The position numbers and the translations under genes were made by a program. Below, in pieces: positions 26,614-37,176 of a stretch of DNA of 64,000 nucleotides. This DNA is from an uncultured Porphyromonadaceae bacterium (GTDB taxonomy: Bacteria; Bacteroidota; Bacteroidia; Bacteroidales; Muribaculaceae), in NCBI GenBank assembly GCA_946553045.1, contig CAMNRO010000002.1, positions 84,736 through 148,735 of the forward strand. Reading direction: 5' to 3'. Each line of letters opens with the position of its first letter. The stretch's first letter is position 1. Under the pieces are notes generated by a model. That model was given only the letters and a program-made list of their open reading frames with translations, did not search any database and had not been told where the DNA came from.

Positions 26614-28749
26614 ATGAAACCTTATCAGCTTTGTGCAATGGCTCTTCTTATGACAGCATGCGGCAAGCAGGGCTCGCAGGAATATCCCGCGGCTCCAGCC
26701 GACAGCACAGTCTATGAAGTTTTCGGAATGGAAGTCATCGATACCTTCCGTCCACTCGAAAACGATACCGCAGCCGAGACTCTTGCATGGGTCGAGGCCG
26801 AGAACAAGCTTACGCAGGACTATCTCGCACGGATTCCGTTCCGCGAGAAAATCCGTGCGCGTCTTAAACAGCTCAACAACTACAAGCGCAGCGGCCTTCC
26901 CTCGAAAGAGAACGACGGGAAGTACTATTTCTATGAGAACGACGGAACGAAGAATCAGAGCGTTCTATATCGCATGGATTCTATCGGCGCAGAGCCGGAA
27001 GTCTTCATAGACCCCAACACTCTTTCTGAGGACGGCACAGTTGCCCTCACCGGGGTATTCCAGAGCCGCGACGGCAAATATACCGCCTATACGGTGTCGC
27101 GTTCCGGCAGCGACTGGACCGAAATATTCGTGCTCGATACAGCTACCGGCGAACTGCTCCCCGACCACATCGAGTGGGCCAAATTTACCGGTGCTGCATG
27201 GAATGGCGACGGTTTCTACTACAGCGCCTACGATCGCCCCGAGGCCGGCAAGGAATTTTCGAACGCCAACGAATACCATCGTGTATATTTCCATAAGCTC
27301 GGCACTCCGCAGAGCGAAGACAAGGTCGTGTTCGAAAACCGCGAGCAGCCTCTATATTTCCACACTGCCGCTACTTCGCACGACGAGAGCACACTCTTCG
27401 TGATGGTCGGCGGCCAGGGTCACGGCGACGAACTCTATGCGCTCGACCTCAAGACTCCAGGCGCTAAATGGAAGCAGATTGTCAAGGGTCAGGACTACAC
27501 CGTGGAACCTGTCGATGTAATCGACGGCCAGCTATATCTCTTCACCTCGCTCGGTGCTGAACGCAACCGCCTGGTGCGCGTTGATATGGCAAATCCGGCT
27601 GTCGACAAGTGGGTTGATGTAATACCCGAAGACCCCGACGGCGGTGTGCTCACATCGGTAGATTTCGCCGGACCCGACAGAATCATTGCTGTTTTCGACC
27701 GCGACGCTTCCAACCACGCCTATGTTTTCCCCCTCGAGGGCGGAAAGGCAGTCTCTGAAATCGAATTCCCCACTTACGGCACCGCCGCCTTCTCAGCCGG
27801 CCGCTCTGCCGACAAGGTTTTCTATTCTTTCTCGAGCTTTGTGTATCCTTCGGCAATCTTTGAGTATAATCCGGCCGACAATACATCAGTTCCCTACAAA
27901 TCGACAGAAATAGAAGGTTTCAATCCGGCCGACTACATTACGGAGCAGATTTTCTATACTTCGGCCGACGGTACCAAGGTGCCTATGTTCACCGTGCGTC
28001 ATAAAGATGTGAAGCCAGACGGTTCTAACCCCGTTTACCTCTATGGCTACGGCGGTTTCGGAGTCACTCTCAACCCCGGTTTCAATGCCAACCGTCTCAT
28101 ATGGCTTGAAAACGGAGGCATTTATGCCCAGGCAAACCTCCGTGGTGGCTCGGAATATGGCGAAAAATGGCATGAGGCAGGCACGAAGATGGAAAAACTC
28201 AATGTGTTCAACGATTTCATCGCCGCTGCAGAATATATGATTGACGAGGGCTGGACCGACAAAGACCTCATCACCATCGAAGGTGGCAGCAACGGCGGTC
28301 TGCTCGTCGGCGCAACCGTCAACATGCGCCCCGACCTCTTCCGCGTCGCCATTCCCCGTGTGGGCGTTATGGATATGATGCGCTACCATCTCTTTACCAT
28401 CGGCTGGAACTGGGCTCATGACTATGGCACAGCCGACGATTCTGCCGAAATGGCCGAATATCTTCTCGGCTATTCGCCAATCCACAACATCAGCAACGAC
28501 GGCACCAAGTATCCCGCTATCATGGTTACCACAGCCGACCATGACGACCGCGTAGTGCCCGCACACTCCTTCAAATATGCCGCAACGCTCCAGGCCTCCG
28601 ATACCGGCGATGCTCCCAAGCTTATCCGTATCGACTCCAAGGCCGGCCACGGCGCCGGCAAACCGGTTGCCAAGGTTATCGACGAGTACACCGACATCTA
28701 TTCGTTTATCTTCGAGAACATAGGCCGCGAGCCTGCTTCGGCCGAATGA
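26614..28749 (+). CDS. Prolyl oligopeptidase family serine peptidase (S9)
   Basis: 711 aa; LITIEGGSNGGLLVGATVNMRPDLF and catalytic TTADHDDRVVPAHSFKYAATLQ. Confidence 0.93.
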   Translation: MKPYQLCAMALLMTACGKQGSQEYPAAPADSTVYEVFGMEVIDTFRPLENDTAAETLAWVEAENKLTQDYLARIPFREKIRARLKQLNNYKRSGLPSKENDGKYYFYENDGTKNQSVLYRMDSIGAEPEVFIDPNTLSEDGTVALTGVFQSRDGKYTAYTVSRSGSDWTEIFVLDTATGELLPDHIEWAKFTGAAWNGDGFYYSAYDRPEAGKEFSNANEYHRVYFHKLGTPQSEDKVVFENREQPLYFHTAATSHDESTLFVMVGGQGHGDELYALDLKTPGAKWKQIVKGQDYTVEPVDVIDGQLYLFTSLGAERNRLVRVDMANPAVDKWVDVIPEDPDGGVLTSVDFAGPDRIIAVFDRDASNHAYVFPLEGGKAVSEIEFPTYGTAAFSAGRSADKVFYSFSSFVYPSAIFEYNPADNTSVPYKSTEIEGFNPADYITEQIFYTSADGTKVPMFTVRHKDVKPDGSNPVYLYGYGGFGVTLNPGFNANRLIWLENGGIYAQANLRGGSEYGEKWHEAGTKMEKLNVFNDFIAAAEYMIDEGWTDKDLITIEGGSNGGLLVGATVNMRPDLFRVAIPRVGVMDMMRYHLFTIGWNWAHDYGTADDSAEMAEYLLGYSPIHNISNDGTKYPAIMVTTADHDDRVVPAHSFKYAATLQASDTGDAPKLIRIDSKAGHGAGKPVAKVIDEYTDIYSFIFENIGREPASAE

Positions 28750-29729
28750 AAGCCCGCGCCGCAGTCATATTACTGTTGTCGTGCATGACTCTCACGTCGT
28801 TGCAGAGCTGTTTTACGGGAGTGGAAAGCACTCCGCGTATCAGCCTCAACGACGTGAAGAAACAGCAGGCCGCAACCGTTACCGACGAACAGCGATTTTT
28901 GGCCGGACTCGCCCCGACGCCGCCTTCGCAGTGGCAGCCGGGGCATAGGCTGCGTGTCGACGACGCCAAAATAGCTCTCGCGCTGACTTCCGCTTCGGCC
29001 TCTGCCGACAGTCTGCCCGGGCGCGACCTCATATTCGACGGCTTTTCACCCGCAGTGTCGCTCACCGGCACAGACGCCGTCGAAGTCGCATTTCATGCCG
29101 ACCTTCCCGGCGGACGAGCCGAATATTTCTACCGTGTATCTGTAGATATGGCCGACCTCGATACGCTGGAGGCCCTTCAGGTGCCGTTTACCGTAGATAT
29201 GGACCTCGTGGAGCGTGTCGACAGCCTTATGCGCGGACGACGCCTTTTTATCCGCACTCCTCAGTGGTATAGCCCCGCGGGAAGCCACACGGCTGTAGCG
29301 GGGCTGCGTCATGTGCCTGTAATCGTCGACAGTGTCATTGCCGGAGACTCCAACTATCCTCTCGGAATCATCTTCACGCTCGAAAACGAAAAACAGGCCC
29401 GTGTGCTCGAGCCTTCGGGCAAAGCCTGCACACGTATGGTCTACATGACCGTTGGCCGTAGCCGTGCCGCAACGCGCAACTTCGATATACTCTTCTCTTT
29501 CCGCGACCCGCGCGAAATATATCCGGGCATAAAAGACGATATCTGGGAACTGATTGTGCGCTCGCGCGTGAAAGAGGGCATGACACGCGAGGAATGCCGC
29601 CTGGCCCTCGGAGCACCGACAACCCTGCGGCGCATACCCACCTACGGCGGCATGCGCGAAAACTGGCAATACTCCGACGGCGTCTACCTCTACTTCGACG
29701 ACGGCTACCTCACCCGCTTCCGCCAATAA
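28746..29729 (+). CDS. Hypothetical lipoprotein
   Basis: 327 aa; lipobox TLTSLQSC; ATGA overlap with upstream peptidase; SmpA-like C-terminus (VKEGMTREECRLALGAPTTLRRIPTYGGMRENWQYSDGVYLYFDDGYL). Confidence 0.7.
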   Translation: MKARAAVILLLSCMTLTSLQSCFTGVESTPRISLNDVKKQQAATVTDEQRFLAGLAPTPPSQWQPGHRLRVDDAKIALALTSASASADSLPGRDLIFDGFSPAVSLTGTDAVEVAFHADLPGGRAEYFYRVSVDMADLDTLEALQVPFTVDMDLVERVDSLMRGRRLFIRTPQWYSPAGSHTAVAGLRHVPVIVDSVIAGDSNYPLGIIFTLENEKQARVLEPSGKACTRMVYMTVGRSRAATRNFDILFSFRDPREIYPGIKDDIWELIVRSRVKEGMTREECRLALGAPTTLRRIPTYGGMRENWQYSDGVYLYFDDGYLTRFRQ

Positions 29730-29745
29730 CCTCCTAAAGCTATAG

Positions 29746-29793
29746 AAAGACAAAGACGTCATCTCCGGTCGAGATGACGCCTTTGTCTTTTTT
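29746..29793 (+). terminator. Intrinsic terminator
   Basis: AAAGACAAAGaCGTCATCT-ccggtcg-AGATGACGcCTTTGTCTTTTTT. Confidence 0.85.
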
Positions 29794-29805
29794 GGTGGTG
29801 GTGGG

Positions 29806-30297
29806 TCAGGCGAGGAGGGCGGCCCAGGCCTGGAGGCGGCGGTCGGTGTATTCGGGGTGGTTGACGAGGTCGAGGACGAGGCCGCGCATTGTGTCGCCGT
29901 CGCTTGCCTCGGAGTGGCGGAAGGTGTAGCCGTCGGCCGGATATTCGCCTATCATTTCCGCGCCGGTATCTTTGAGGCTGAAGTAGATTTTGCCAACGGC
30001 GTCGCAGAAGGTGTCTTTCATCTTTTCGTCGCCGCACCCGAAGATGGCGATTCTGTGGCCCCGGAGGTCGAGAGCCTGTGCGCCGTCGATAAAGTCGAAC
30101 ATGTCTTCTTCTAGATTTCCGCCTCTCCATGTCGAGCTTCCTATAATCAGGGTTTCGTAGTCGCCCAGGGCAGAGGGGGCTGTGTCGGCCACATTGTGTA
30201 TGTCTTCGGCGGGGATACCCATTATTTTTGCGAGACGATTGGCAACGCCGGCAGTAGTGCCGGTATTTGAAGCATAGAAAATACCGTATTTTTTCAT
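29806..30297 (-). CDS. fldA: Flavodoxin
   Basis: MKKYGIFYASNTGTTAGVANRLAK; LIIGSSTWRGGNLEEDMFDFID; FGCGDE. Confidence 0.9.
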   Translation of the reverse strand: MKKYGIFYASNTGTTAGVANRLAKIMGIPAEDIHNVADTAPSALGDYETLIIGSSTWRGGNLEEDMFDFIDGAQALDLRGHRIAIFGCGDEKMKDTFCDAVGKIYFSLKDTGAEMIGEYPADGYTFRHSEASDGDTMRGLVLDLVNHPEYTDRRLQAWAALLA

Positions 30298-30453
30298 TGT
30301 TGTGTTTGTTGTTGATTTTATCATATAACACGGCAGAGGCTTCTGTGGTTCAGCATTTTTAACAATGGTGATTAACACTCTTTGGGAAACCTCGCTCTCT
30401 GCGAGAATGTTTGTATATTAAAACGACGTTACAACTACCAAAATTCAACAATC

Positions 30454-31221
30454 ATGGCAACGAACGACAATAAAGCACCTAAGGACGGCTCCAGGAGCCT
30501 CAAGGCGCATAATGAACCCGAGAGGCTTGCCGCACATCCGGAACCGGCACAGCTCGAAGCCTATAAGGAAGACGAGGAAATTGTTCCGGCAGTGACTGCC
30601 GATGTCGACGAAACTCCGAAATTCATAAAATATGGTGCCGCAGTCCTGCTCGGTCTTGCTTTCGGCCTGGGCTGCTACATATGGTATGACGGCGGGTTCC
30701 CGTCGAAGCCGCAGAATCCCGAGGGTCCCATCGCTTCGCGGGCGGCCAATTACGACTATTTCAACAGCGACAACGATTATGCCATATACTACTCCGACGC
30801 AGAGATTCCGTCGCCGTTCGAGACCACCGCTTATACTCAGGTGCCCCAGGTGGTGACTTCTGAAGTCGCAGCGGTGCCGGATGCCGACGACGCTATGGTG
30901 GCGGCTGCCGATATACCGGTGGTAGTATATCTTTTCCAGTATGATTCATCTAAAATACCCGAAACGGCGGCTTTGACCAACGTGGCAAACAGGGCCGCGA
31001 AGGCCGGTGTTGCCCTCGATGTCAAGGCATATACCGACGAGCATGGCCGCGTGGCCTACAACAGGCGTCTGAGCGAACGCCGGGCCAAGGCTATAGCCGA
31101 CTATCTGGTGGCACATGGCATGCCGTCGGCAAAGGTAATCATACACCCGATGGGTCCCACGCACCAGTTCGGAAGTGATGCCGCTGACCGACGAGCTGAA
31201 ATCACTCCTCTTCGCCAATAG
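30454..31221 (+). CDS. OmpA-family C-terminal domain protein with single TM
   Basis: VYLFQYDSSKIPE...LDVKAYTDEHGRVAYNRRLSERRAKAIADYLVAHGM; TM AAVLLGLAFGLGCYIWY. Confidence 0.82.
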   Translation: MATNDNKAPKDGSRSLKAHNEPERLAAHPEPAQLEAYKEDEEIVPAVTADVDETPKFIKYGAAVLLGLAFGLGCYIWYDGGFPSKPQNPEGPIASRAANYDYFNSDNDYAIYYSDAEIPSPFETTAYTQVPQVVTSEVAAVPDADDAMVAAADIPVVVYLFQYDSSKIPETAALTNVANRAAKAGVALDVKAYTDEHGRVAYNRRLSERRAKAIADYLVAHGMPSAKVIIHPMGPTHQFGSDAADRRAEITPLRQ

Positions 31222-31239
31222 AAATAGAGCAATAGATGT

Positions 31240-31275
31240 AACAGGCGCGGCCAGTGGGTCGCGCCTGTTGTGTGT
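31240..31275. terminator. Hairpin between convergent genes, likely terminator
   Basis: ACAGGCGCGgccagtgggtCGCGCCTGTTGTG. Confidence 0.55.
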
Positions 31276-32744
31276 CAGTATGCAAGTATGTTTTTGCGGG
31301 TTGCGTCGATTTTGAGGAGTATGAACAGGAGGATTGTGAATCCCCAGAGCGATGAGCCTCCGTAGCTGAAGAATGGTAGGGGAATGCCGATGACAGGGCA
31401 CAGGCCTATCACCATGCCTATGTTTATGCAGAAGTGGAATATGAAATAGGAAGCCACGCAGTAGGCATAGACGCGCCCGAAGGTTGTCGGCTGGCGTTCG
31501 CCGATTTTTATTACTCTCAGAATCAGCCCCAGGAAGAGCAGGGTGACAAACATTGTTCCGACAAAGCCTTCTTCTTCGCCTATGGTGCAGAAAATGAAGT
31601 CGGTGTGCTGTTCGGGCACATATTTCAGCTTGGTCTGGGTGCCGTTGAGGAAGCCTTTGCCGAAGAATCCGCCCGAGCCGATGGCGATGGTGCTCTGGTT
31701 GACGTTGTAGCCGGCGCCGCGCAGGTCTTCGACCATGCCGAGCGCCACTTTCACGCGCATTTGCTGGTGCGGTTGAAGGTGGTTGAAGGCCGCACCGACC
31801 GAAAAGAGGAAACCGAGCGAGAATATGGCGGTAGCGACAGTGACGTAGAGCTTAGGGCGTCGTAGTTTGATTGCCTCGATAACCACATAGATGCAGGCTA
31901 CCGCTATTACGCCGATAGTGACGGGCAATCCCGGTATTTCGATTCCGCATAAGTCCAGAATATACTCAACAATGCCGGTTCCGGCGAACCAGAAGAGGAG
32001 GTTGCGGGCAACCTCAAGACGGCGTGAGTAGACAGCCGTCATGGCTACCATGATAATCATTACCATTATCATGACTATGAATTCGCCCGTCGGGATGCCG
32101 ATAATGGTGTTTTCCACATATTTAATGCCGACAACGAATATCACTACCGAGAGCAGGGCCGTAAACAGCACAAGGCCGCTCATACCCTCGCGGTATAGCA
32201 CGAAGAACAGTGCCATGAAAGTGAGGGCGGAACCGGTTTCGTTCTGCAGCAGAATGAGCACGATTGGTATGAAGATGATAGACAGCGCCTTGACGTAGTT
32301 ACCGAATTTGGCATTGAGCGAGAAGTGATATGTGCTGAATAGCTTGGCAAGGGCCAGCGCGGTGGCAAATTTGGCGAACTCGGCCGGCTGGAGGCTCATC
32401 GGGCCGAGCGAGAGCCACGAGCGGGAGCCCTTGATGTCGTGGGCGAGGAAGGGCGTCACGGCCAGCAGCACGACGACTGCAATGTAGATAGGGAAGGCGT
32501 AGGTCTCGTACATTCGCGAGTCTATGAGCAGCAGAACCACACCGAGACATAGCGACAGCCCTATCCAGCGTAGCTGCTTGCCGGAGAACTCGTCGTACGA
32601 CAGCATGCTGGCATTGTCGAAATCGTAGCTTGCGGCATAGATGCTCACCATTCCGGCAAGCACCATTATCAGATATATTATGATTGTTGGCCAGTCGAGG
32701 TTGCGGAACGTCGACGAGGGGTCATTTCTTCTTGGGAGCGGCAT
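31275..32744 (-). CDS. rodA: Rod shape-determining protein RodA (SEDS)
   Basis: 489 aa; SEDS-type TM protein; QPAEFAKFATALALAK, EQHTDFIFCTIGEEEGFVG, GIPLPFFSYGGSSLW. Confidence 0.94.
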   Translation of the reverse strand: MPLPRRNDPSSTFRNLDWPTIIIYLIMVLAGMVSIYAASYDFDNASMLSYDEFSGKQLRWIGLSLCLGVVLLLIDSRMYETYAFPIYIAVVVLLAVTPFLAHDIKGSRSWLSLGPMSLQPAEFAKFATALALAKLFSTYHFSLNAKFGNYVKALSIIFIPIVLILLQNETGSALTFMALFFVLYREGMSGLVLFTALLSVVIFVVGIKYVENTIIGIPTGEFIVMIMVMIIMVAMTAVYSRRLEVARNLLFWFAGTGIVEYILDLCGIEIPGLPVTIGVIAVACIYVVIEAIKLRRPKLYVTVATAIFSLGFLFSVGAAFNHLQPHQQMRVKVALGMVEDLRGAGYNVNQSTIAIGSGGFFGKGFLNGTQTKLKYVPEQHTDFIFCTIGEEEGFVGTMFVTLLFLGLILRVIKIGERQPTTFGRVYAYCVASYFIFHFCINIGMVIGLCPVIGIPLPFFSYGGSSLWGFTILLFILLKIDATRKNILAY

Positions 32745-34581
32745 AGAATATAGATGAGTGCATCATTTGGTCTTCCATATATTTTCTTTCTGGCGAAATA
32801 GTGCCGGTGAGGTATTTTTCCATCACCAGACTGCCTATAGGCACGCCGTATGTAGCGCCCCAGCCTCCGTTTTCGACATATACGGCCACGGCAATCTTGG
32901 GTTCGTTGTATGGAGCGAAGCCCATGAATGCGGAGTGGTCTTTGCCATGCGGATTCTGCGCGGTTCCCGTCTTGCCGCAGACCTCGATACCCGGGATTGC
33001 AGCCCGTCGGCATGTGCCGCCGGTCACGGCCATGCGCATACCTTCGGCCACGGCGTCGTAGTGCTTACGCTCTATGGTCGGGTATCGTCGGTTGAGTATG
33101 TCTTCGGGCATGACGGTGTCCTGGATTTCTTTTACCACATGAGGGGTTATAAACCAGCCGCGGTTGGCAATCGTTGCGCCGAGATTGGCAATCTGCAGGG
33201 GTGTGGACAGGATTTCGCCCTGGCCGATGGAGACAGATATGATGGTGTTGGCACTCCAGCGGCCTGCCTTGTAGAAGCGGTTGTAGAATTCTTCGTTCGG
33301 AATGAAGCCGCGCTGCTCGCCGGGCAAATCGACACCGAGCCTATAGCCGTAGCCCATGGAGACGAGGTGCTTTTTCCATATCTCGAAGGCGTTGGCCGAA
33401 GAGCCGTATTTGCTCCGCCTGTCGATCATGGCCTTGAAACCCCAGCAGAAGAAGGCGTTGCACGACGTCTGTAGCGCGGGTTTCAGCGGGAGGGGCGAGC
33501 CATGAGCGTGACAGCCCACACGCAGTCCGCCGTTGATATATCCGTGGGCGCACGGATATGTGGTGTTCAGGTCTATTATCCCTTCCTGGAGGAAAATGAG
33601 GCCCTGGGTGGGCTTGAAGGTCGAGCCGGGGGGGTAAGCGCCCATGATAGAGCGGTCGAAAAGCGGCCAGGAATCGTCGTTTACGAGTTTGCGGTAGTTT
33701 TCGCCACGCTGGCGTCCGACAAGCAGCGTCGGGTCGTAGTTTGGCATCGATACCATGCAGAGCACTTCGCCTGTAGCCGGTTCGATGGCTACGACGGCGC
33801 CGCGCTTGCCTACCATCAGCGACTCGGCATACTGCTGGAGCTTGATGTCGAGGCTGAGGCGGAGGTCGCGACCGGAAATCGGCTCGATATCGGCTGCGCC
33901 GTCTTCATATCGGCCCTGGATTCGGCCGCGGGCATCGCGTATGAGGATTTCAACGCCTTTTACACCGCGCAGATACGATTCGTAGCTCTTTTCAATGCCA
34001 AGGTCGCCGGTATAGTCGCCGGGCGAGTAATAATCGTCGCGCTTGATGTCGTCGGCGGAGACTTCGCGGATATTTCCGAGCACATTTGCAGCTGTAGCGT
34101 GCTTGTACTGGCGCAATATGCGCTTCTGTATGAAGAAACCGGGGAAGCGGTAGAGTTTTTCCTGAAGACGGCCGTAGTCCTGGGCCGACAGCTGGGTCAT
34201 GAGCCGCTGGGGCGTATAGGAGGAATAGCCCGGATTGAGGCGTTTGTCCTTCATGTCGGCCATGCGCTTGTCGAACTGCTCTTTTGTGATGTTCAGTGTA
34301 GAGCAGAAGTCGAGGGTGTCGAATGGCTGCACGTCGCGAGGTATGAGCATGACGTCGTAGGCCGGCTGATTGAAGACGACGAGTTCGCCGTTGCGGTCGT
34401 AGATAAGTCCGCGCGAAGGGTAGACTGTTTTTTTCAGAAACGCATTGGAGTCGGCGGAACGTTTGTACTTCTCGTCGTTGATCTGGAGGTCGAAGAGGCG
34501 TACGAGGAATATGGCGGCTATCAGAACGATAAAGCCGCCAATCACATATTTGCGTTTCTCAAGATCGTAGTTTTTTCTCAA
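32722..34581 (-). CDS. mrdA: Penicillin-binding protein 2
   Basis: 619 aa; YPPGSTFKPTQGLIFLQ active site, KTGTAQNPHG motif; upstream of rodA. Confidence 0.95.
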   Translation of the reverse strand: MRKNYDLEKRKYVIGGFIVLIAAIFLVRLFDLQINDEKYKRSADSNAFLKKTVYPSRGLIYDRNGELVVFNQPAYDVMLIPRDVQPFDTLDFCSTLNITKEQFDKRMADMKDKRLNPGYSSYTPQRLMTQLSAQDYGRLQEKLYRFPGFFIQKRILRQYKHATAANVLGNIREVSADDIKRDDYYSPGDYTGDLGIEKSYESYLRGVKGVEILIRDARGRIQGRYEDGAADIEPISGRDLRLSLDIKLQQYAESLMVGKRGAVVAIEPATGEVLCMVSMPNYDPTLLVGRQRGENYRKLVNDDSWPLFDRSIMGAYPPGSTFKPTQGLIFLQEGIIDLNTTYPCAHGYINGGLRVGCHAHGSPLPLKPALQTSCNAFFCWGFKAMIDRRSKYGSSANAFEIWKKHLVSMGYGYRLGVDLPGEQRGFIPNEEFYNRFYKAGRWSANTIISVSIGQGEILSTPLQIANLGATIANRGWFITPHVVKEIQDTVMPEDILNRRYPTIERKHYDAVAEGMRMAVTGGTCRRAAIPGIEVCGKTGTAQNPHGKDHSAFMGFAPYNEPKIAVAVYVENGGWGATYGVPIGSLVMEKYLTGTISPERKYMEDQMMHSSIFYAAPKKK

Positions 34582-34593
34582 GCCTTGGGGTGT

Positions 34594-35109
34594 TTATACT
34601 GCTTCGCGACCGCGCGATACGGCGCAGTCGAGAGCATAGAGGAGAATGAAAGAGTAGATTGTAGAGGCTATTATGCGGAGCACCAGCAGTCGGAAATTGA
34701 AGAACTGGAATGCTTCGATGGTAAACACCATGGCGCAGTAGATGAGTACCATGGTGACGAGGAACTTCATGAAGGCACCGTGACCCATGCTTCGGGTCGA
34801 CGGACTCCGGCCAGCCAGGTCGTCGTCGATCGACACATAGAGGTGGAAGACCGGTTTGCGGCAAAATGCGAGCACGGTGCAGGCAAGGGCGTTGACTCCG
34901 GCGGTGTCGCAGAACATGTCGACAGTGAGGCCGGCCAGGAATCCGATTGTCGTAGACCAGTTTGTGCCCAGGGTCACCGGAAGCATTATGACGATATAAA
35001 TGAATACTATCGGCAATGCCACGTTGAACAGGGCCAGATGGTTGAATATCACCGCCTGGGCCGGCACAAGCAGCAGGAATGCCAAAACTATCGATATCGC
35101 CGTCTTCAT
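34594..35109 (-). CDS. mreD: Rod shape-determining protein MreD
   Basis: 171-aa multi-TM ORF located between mreC and mrdA. Confidence 0.88.
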   Translation of the reverse strand: MKTAISIVLAFLLLVPAQAVIFNHLALFNVALPIVFIYIVIMLPVTLGTNWSTTIGFLAGLTVDMFCDTAGVNALACTVLAFCRKPVFHLYVSIDDDLAGRSPSTRSMGHGAFMKFLVTMVLIYCAMVFTIEAFQFFNFRLLVLRIIASTIYSFILLYALDCAVSRGREAV

Positions 35110-35212
35110 CTTTTTTAATGTATAATTAATAATGTAAAATTAATAATTGTATGCGTGGACTATTGTAGAGGAAATTATTAATTATACATTATCAATTATT
35201 AATTCTAAATCA

Positions 35213-36082
35213 TCAGTTGCCGAATGGTTTCTTTTTTGAGTCGTTTTCTTCGCCGGCGGTGAGGGCGCGGAGCTCTTCGGCCTGGTTGTTGACAACCACC
35301 TGCACGTTGCCCAGGGTTGTGAAATCGGCCAGGAGCTTGATGCGCAGGGTGAAGAAATTCTGGTTCTTGTCGCTTTCGGCTTCCATCACCGTTCCAACCG
35401 GTAGACCGGCCGGGAAGACGGCCGAATAGCCGCTGGTGACGATGGTGTCGCCCGGTTCATAGATTGTATGTCGGGGCAGCTCTTCGAGAAGGGCTTCTGT
35501 CGGATTGACGCCATCCCATACGAGGGAGCCGAAATAGTCGCTTCGTTTGATTTTGCACGACAGGCGGAAGTGCGGGTTGAGCAGCGATATCACGCGGGCG
35601 CTGTGCGCGCCTGTGGTGCTCACAATGCCGACAACGCCGTTGCGGTCTATCACACCGAGCTCAGGTTTCACGCCGTCGTTGCTGCCTTTGTTGATGGTAA
35701 GGTAGTTGAACGGGTGCGATATGCTGTTGTTGATTACGTGTGCTACGATGAAGTCGAAATGTCGCACACCGCTGTCGAGAGCGAGGGTATCGGTGAAGTT
35801 CGCCTCCTGCATGGCGTCGATGGTCTCCTGCAGACGTACAATTTCGGCCTGCAGCTCGGCGTTGCGTCGGTTGAGGTCGCCGTTTATTTCGCGCAGGTCG
35901 AAATAGGAGGTCACATTGTTGGCGCCTTTGTAGACCGTGGCCGCCATACGACCGGCACTTGTCATGAACACATGCTGCCGGTATGGGTCGCCGTTGAACA
36001 AGAGCATGCAGCCGATCACCACGTAGAACGTGAAGACCAGCCACTTGCTATGTCGTAGTATGAAGCCGAAAAGCTCGTTCAC
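35213..36082 (-). CDS. mreC: Rod shape-determining protein MreC
   Basis: 289 aa; N-terminal TM, coiled coil, INKGSNDGVKPELGVIDRNGVVGIVSTTGAHSARVISLLN. Confidence 0.94.
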   Translation of the reverse strand: MNELFGFILRHSKWLVFTFYVVIGCMLLFNGDPYRQHVFMTSAGRMAATVYKGANNVTSYFDLREINGDLNRRNAELQAEIVRLQETIDAMQEANFTDTLALDSGVRHFDFIVAHVINNSISHPFNYLTINKGSNDGVKPELGVIDRNGVVGIVSTTGAHSARVISLLNPHFRLSCKIKRSDYFGSLVWDGVNPTEALLEELPRHTIYEPGDTIVTSGYSAVFPAGLPVGTVMEAESDKNQNFFTLRIKLLADFTTLGNVQVVVNNQAEELRALTAGEENDSKKKPFGN

Positions 36083-36094
36083 CGTCGGCTGTCC

Positions 36095-37114
36095 TTATCG
36101 GATAAGGAACGAGAATTTGTGAATATTCTTCAGAGCTACGCCCGTACCCTTGGCTACGCAGAGCAGAGGGTCTTCCGCAACGTGGAACTGAATGCCGATT
36201 TTGTCGATGAGGCGCTTGTCGAGACCGCGCAGCATGGCGCCGCCACCGGCGAGGTAGATACCGTTGCGCACGATGTCGGCATAGAGTTCGGGCGGAGTCT
36301 GCTCGAGGGCGCTGAGCACGGCTGCTTCGATTTTCGATATTGTCTTCTCAATGCAGTGGCATATTTCCTGGTAGCTCACGGGCACTTCGAGAGGCAGGGC
36401 GGTCATTAGGTTCGGGCCGTGTACAACATAGTCTTCCGGCGGATTCTCGAGTTCGGTAAGGGCTGAGCCGACATGCATTTTAATCTGCTCGGCGGTGCGG
36501 ACACCGACCTTGATATTGTGGGCGCGGCGCATGTGGTTGAGAATATCGTCGGTGAGGTCGTCTCCGGCAATCTGGATACTCTTGTTGCTCACGATGCCGC
36601 CGAGAGAGATTACGGCGATTTCTGTCGTACCGCCGCCTATGTCGACAATCATGTTGCCTTCAGGGGCTTCGACGTCGAGACCGATACCGAGGGCTGCTGC
36701 CATCGGTTCGTGAATCATGTAGACGTCGCGGCCGTCGGCGTGTTCCGACGAGTCGCGCACGGCGCGGACCTCGACTTCGGTCGAGCCCGAGGGAATGCCC
36801 ACAACCATGCGGAGCGAGGGCGAGAACCAGTTGTTTTTAGTGCTGGCCTTCTTCACAAGACCGCGAATCATGAGTTCGGCGGCGTTGAAGTCGGCAATCA
36901 CACCCTTGCGCAGTGGGCGCACGGTGCGTATGCCGGGGTGGCCTTTGCCTTCCATCTGGTGGGCCTCCTTGCCGACGGCGATAAGCTTGTCGGTGCGGGT
37001 GTCGAGCGCCACGATAGAGGGCTCGTTGATCACAATTTTGTCATTGTGAATTATGATGGTATTTGCAGTACCAAGGTCGATGGCAATCTCCTTGGTCAGA
37101 GAAAACAACTTCAC
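36095..37114 (-). CDS. mreB: Rod shape-determining protein MreB
   Basis: 339 aa; IAIDLGTANTIIIHNDKIVINEPSIVALD; NMIVDIGGGTTEIAVISLGGIV. Confidence 0.97.
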   Translation of the reverse strand: MKLFSLTKEIAIDLGTANTIIIHNDKIVINEPSIVALDTRTDKLIAVGKEAHQMEGKGHPGIRTVRPLRKGVIADFNAAELMIRGLVKKASTKNNWFSPSLRMVVGIPSGSTEVEVRAVRDSSEHADGRDVYMIHEPMAAALGIGLDVEAPEGNMIVDIGGGTTEIAVISLGGIVSNKSIQIAGDDLTDDILNHMRRAHNIKVGVRTAEQIKMHVGSALTELENPPEDYVVHGPNLMTALPLEVPVSYQEICHCIEKTISKIEAAVLSALEQTPPELYADIVRNGIYLAGGGAMLRGLDKRLIDKIGIQFHVAEDPLLCVAKGTGVALKNIHKFSFLIR

Positions 37115-37176
37115 TTTAAATAATTAATAATGTATAATTAATAATGTATAATTGAATGAATTTAAGAATTTATGAC

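Noticed and set aside
33502-35118. 538-aa plus-strand ORF antisense to mrdA/mreD.
   Set aside because: Spurious shadow ORF; the minus strand encodes clear PBP2 and MreD proteins.
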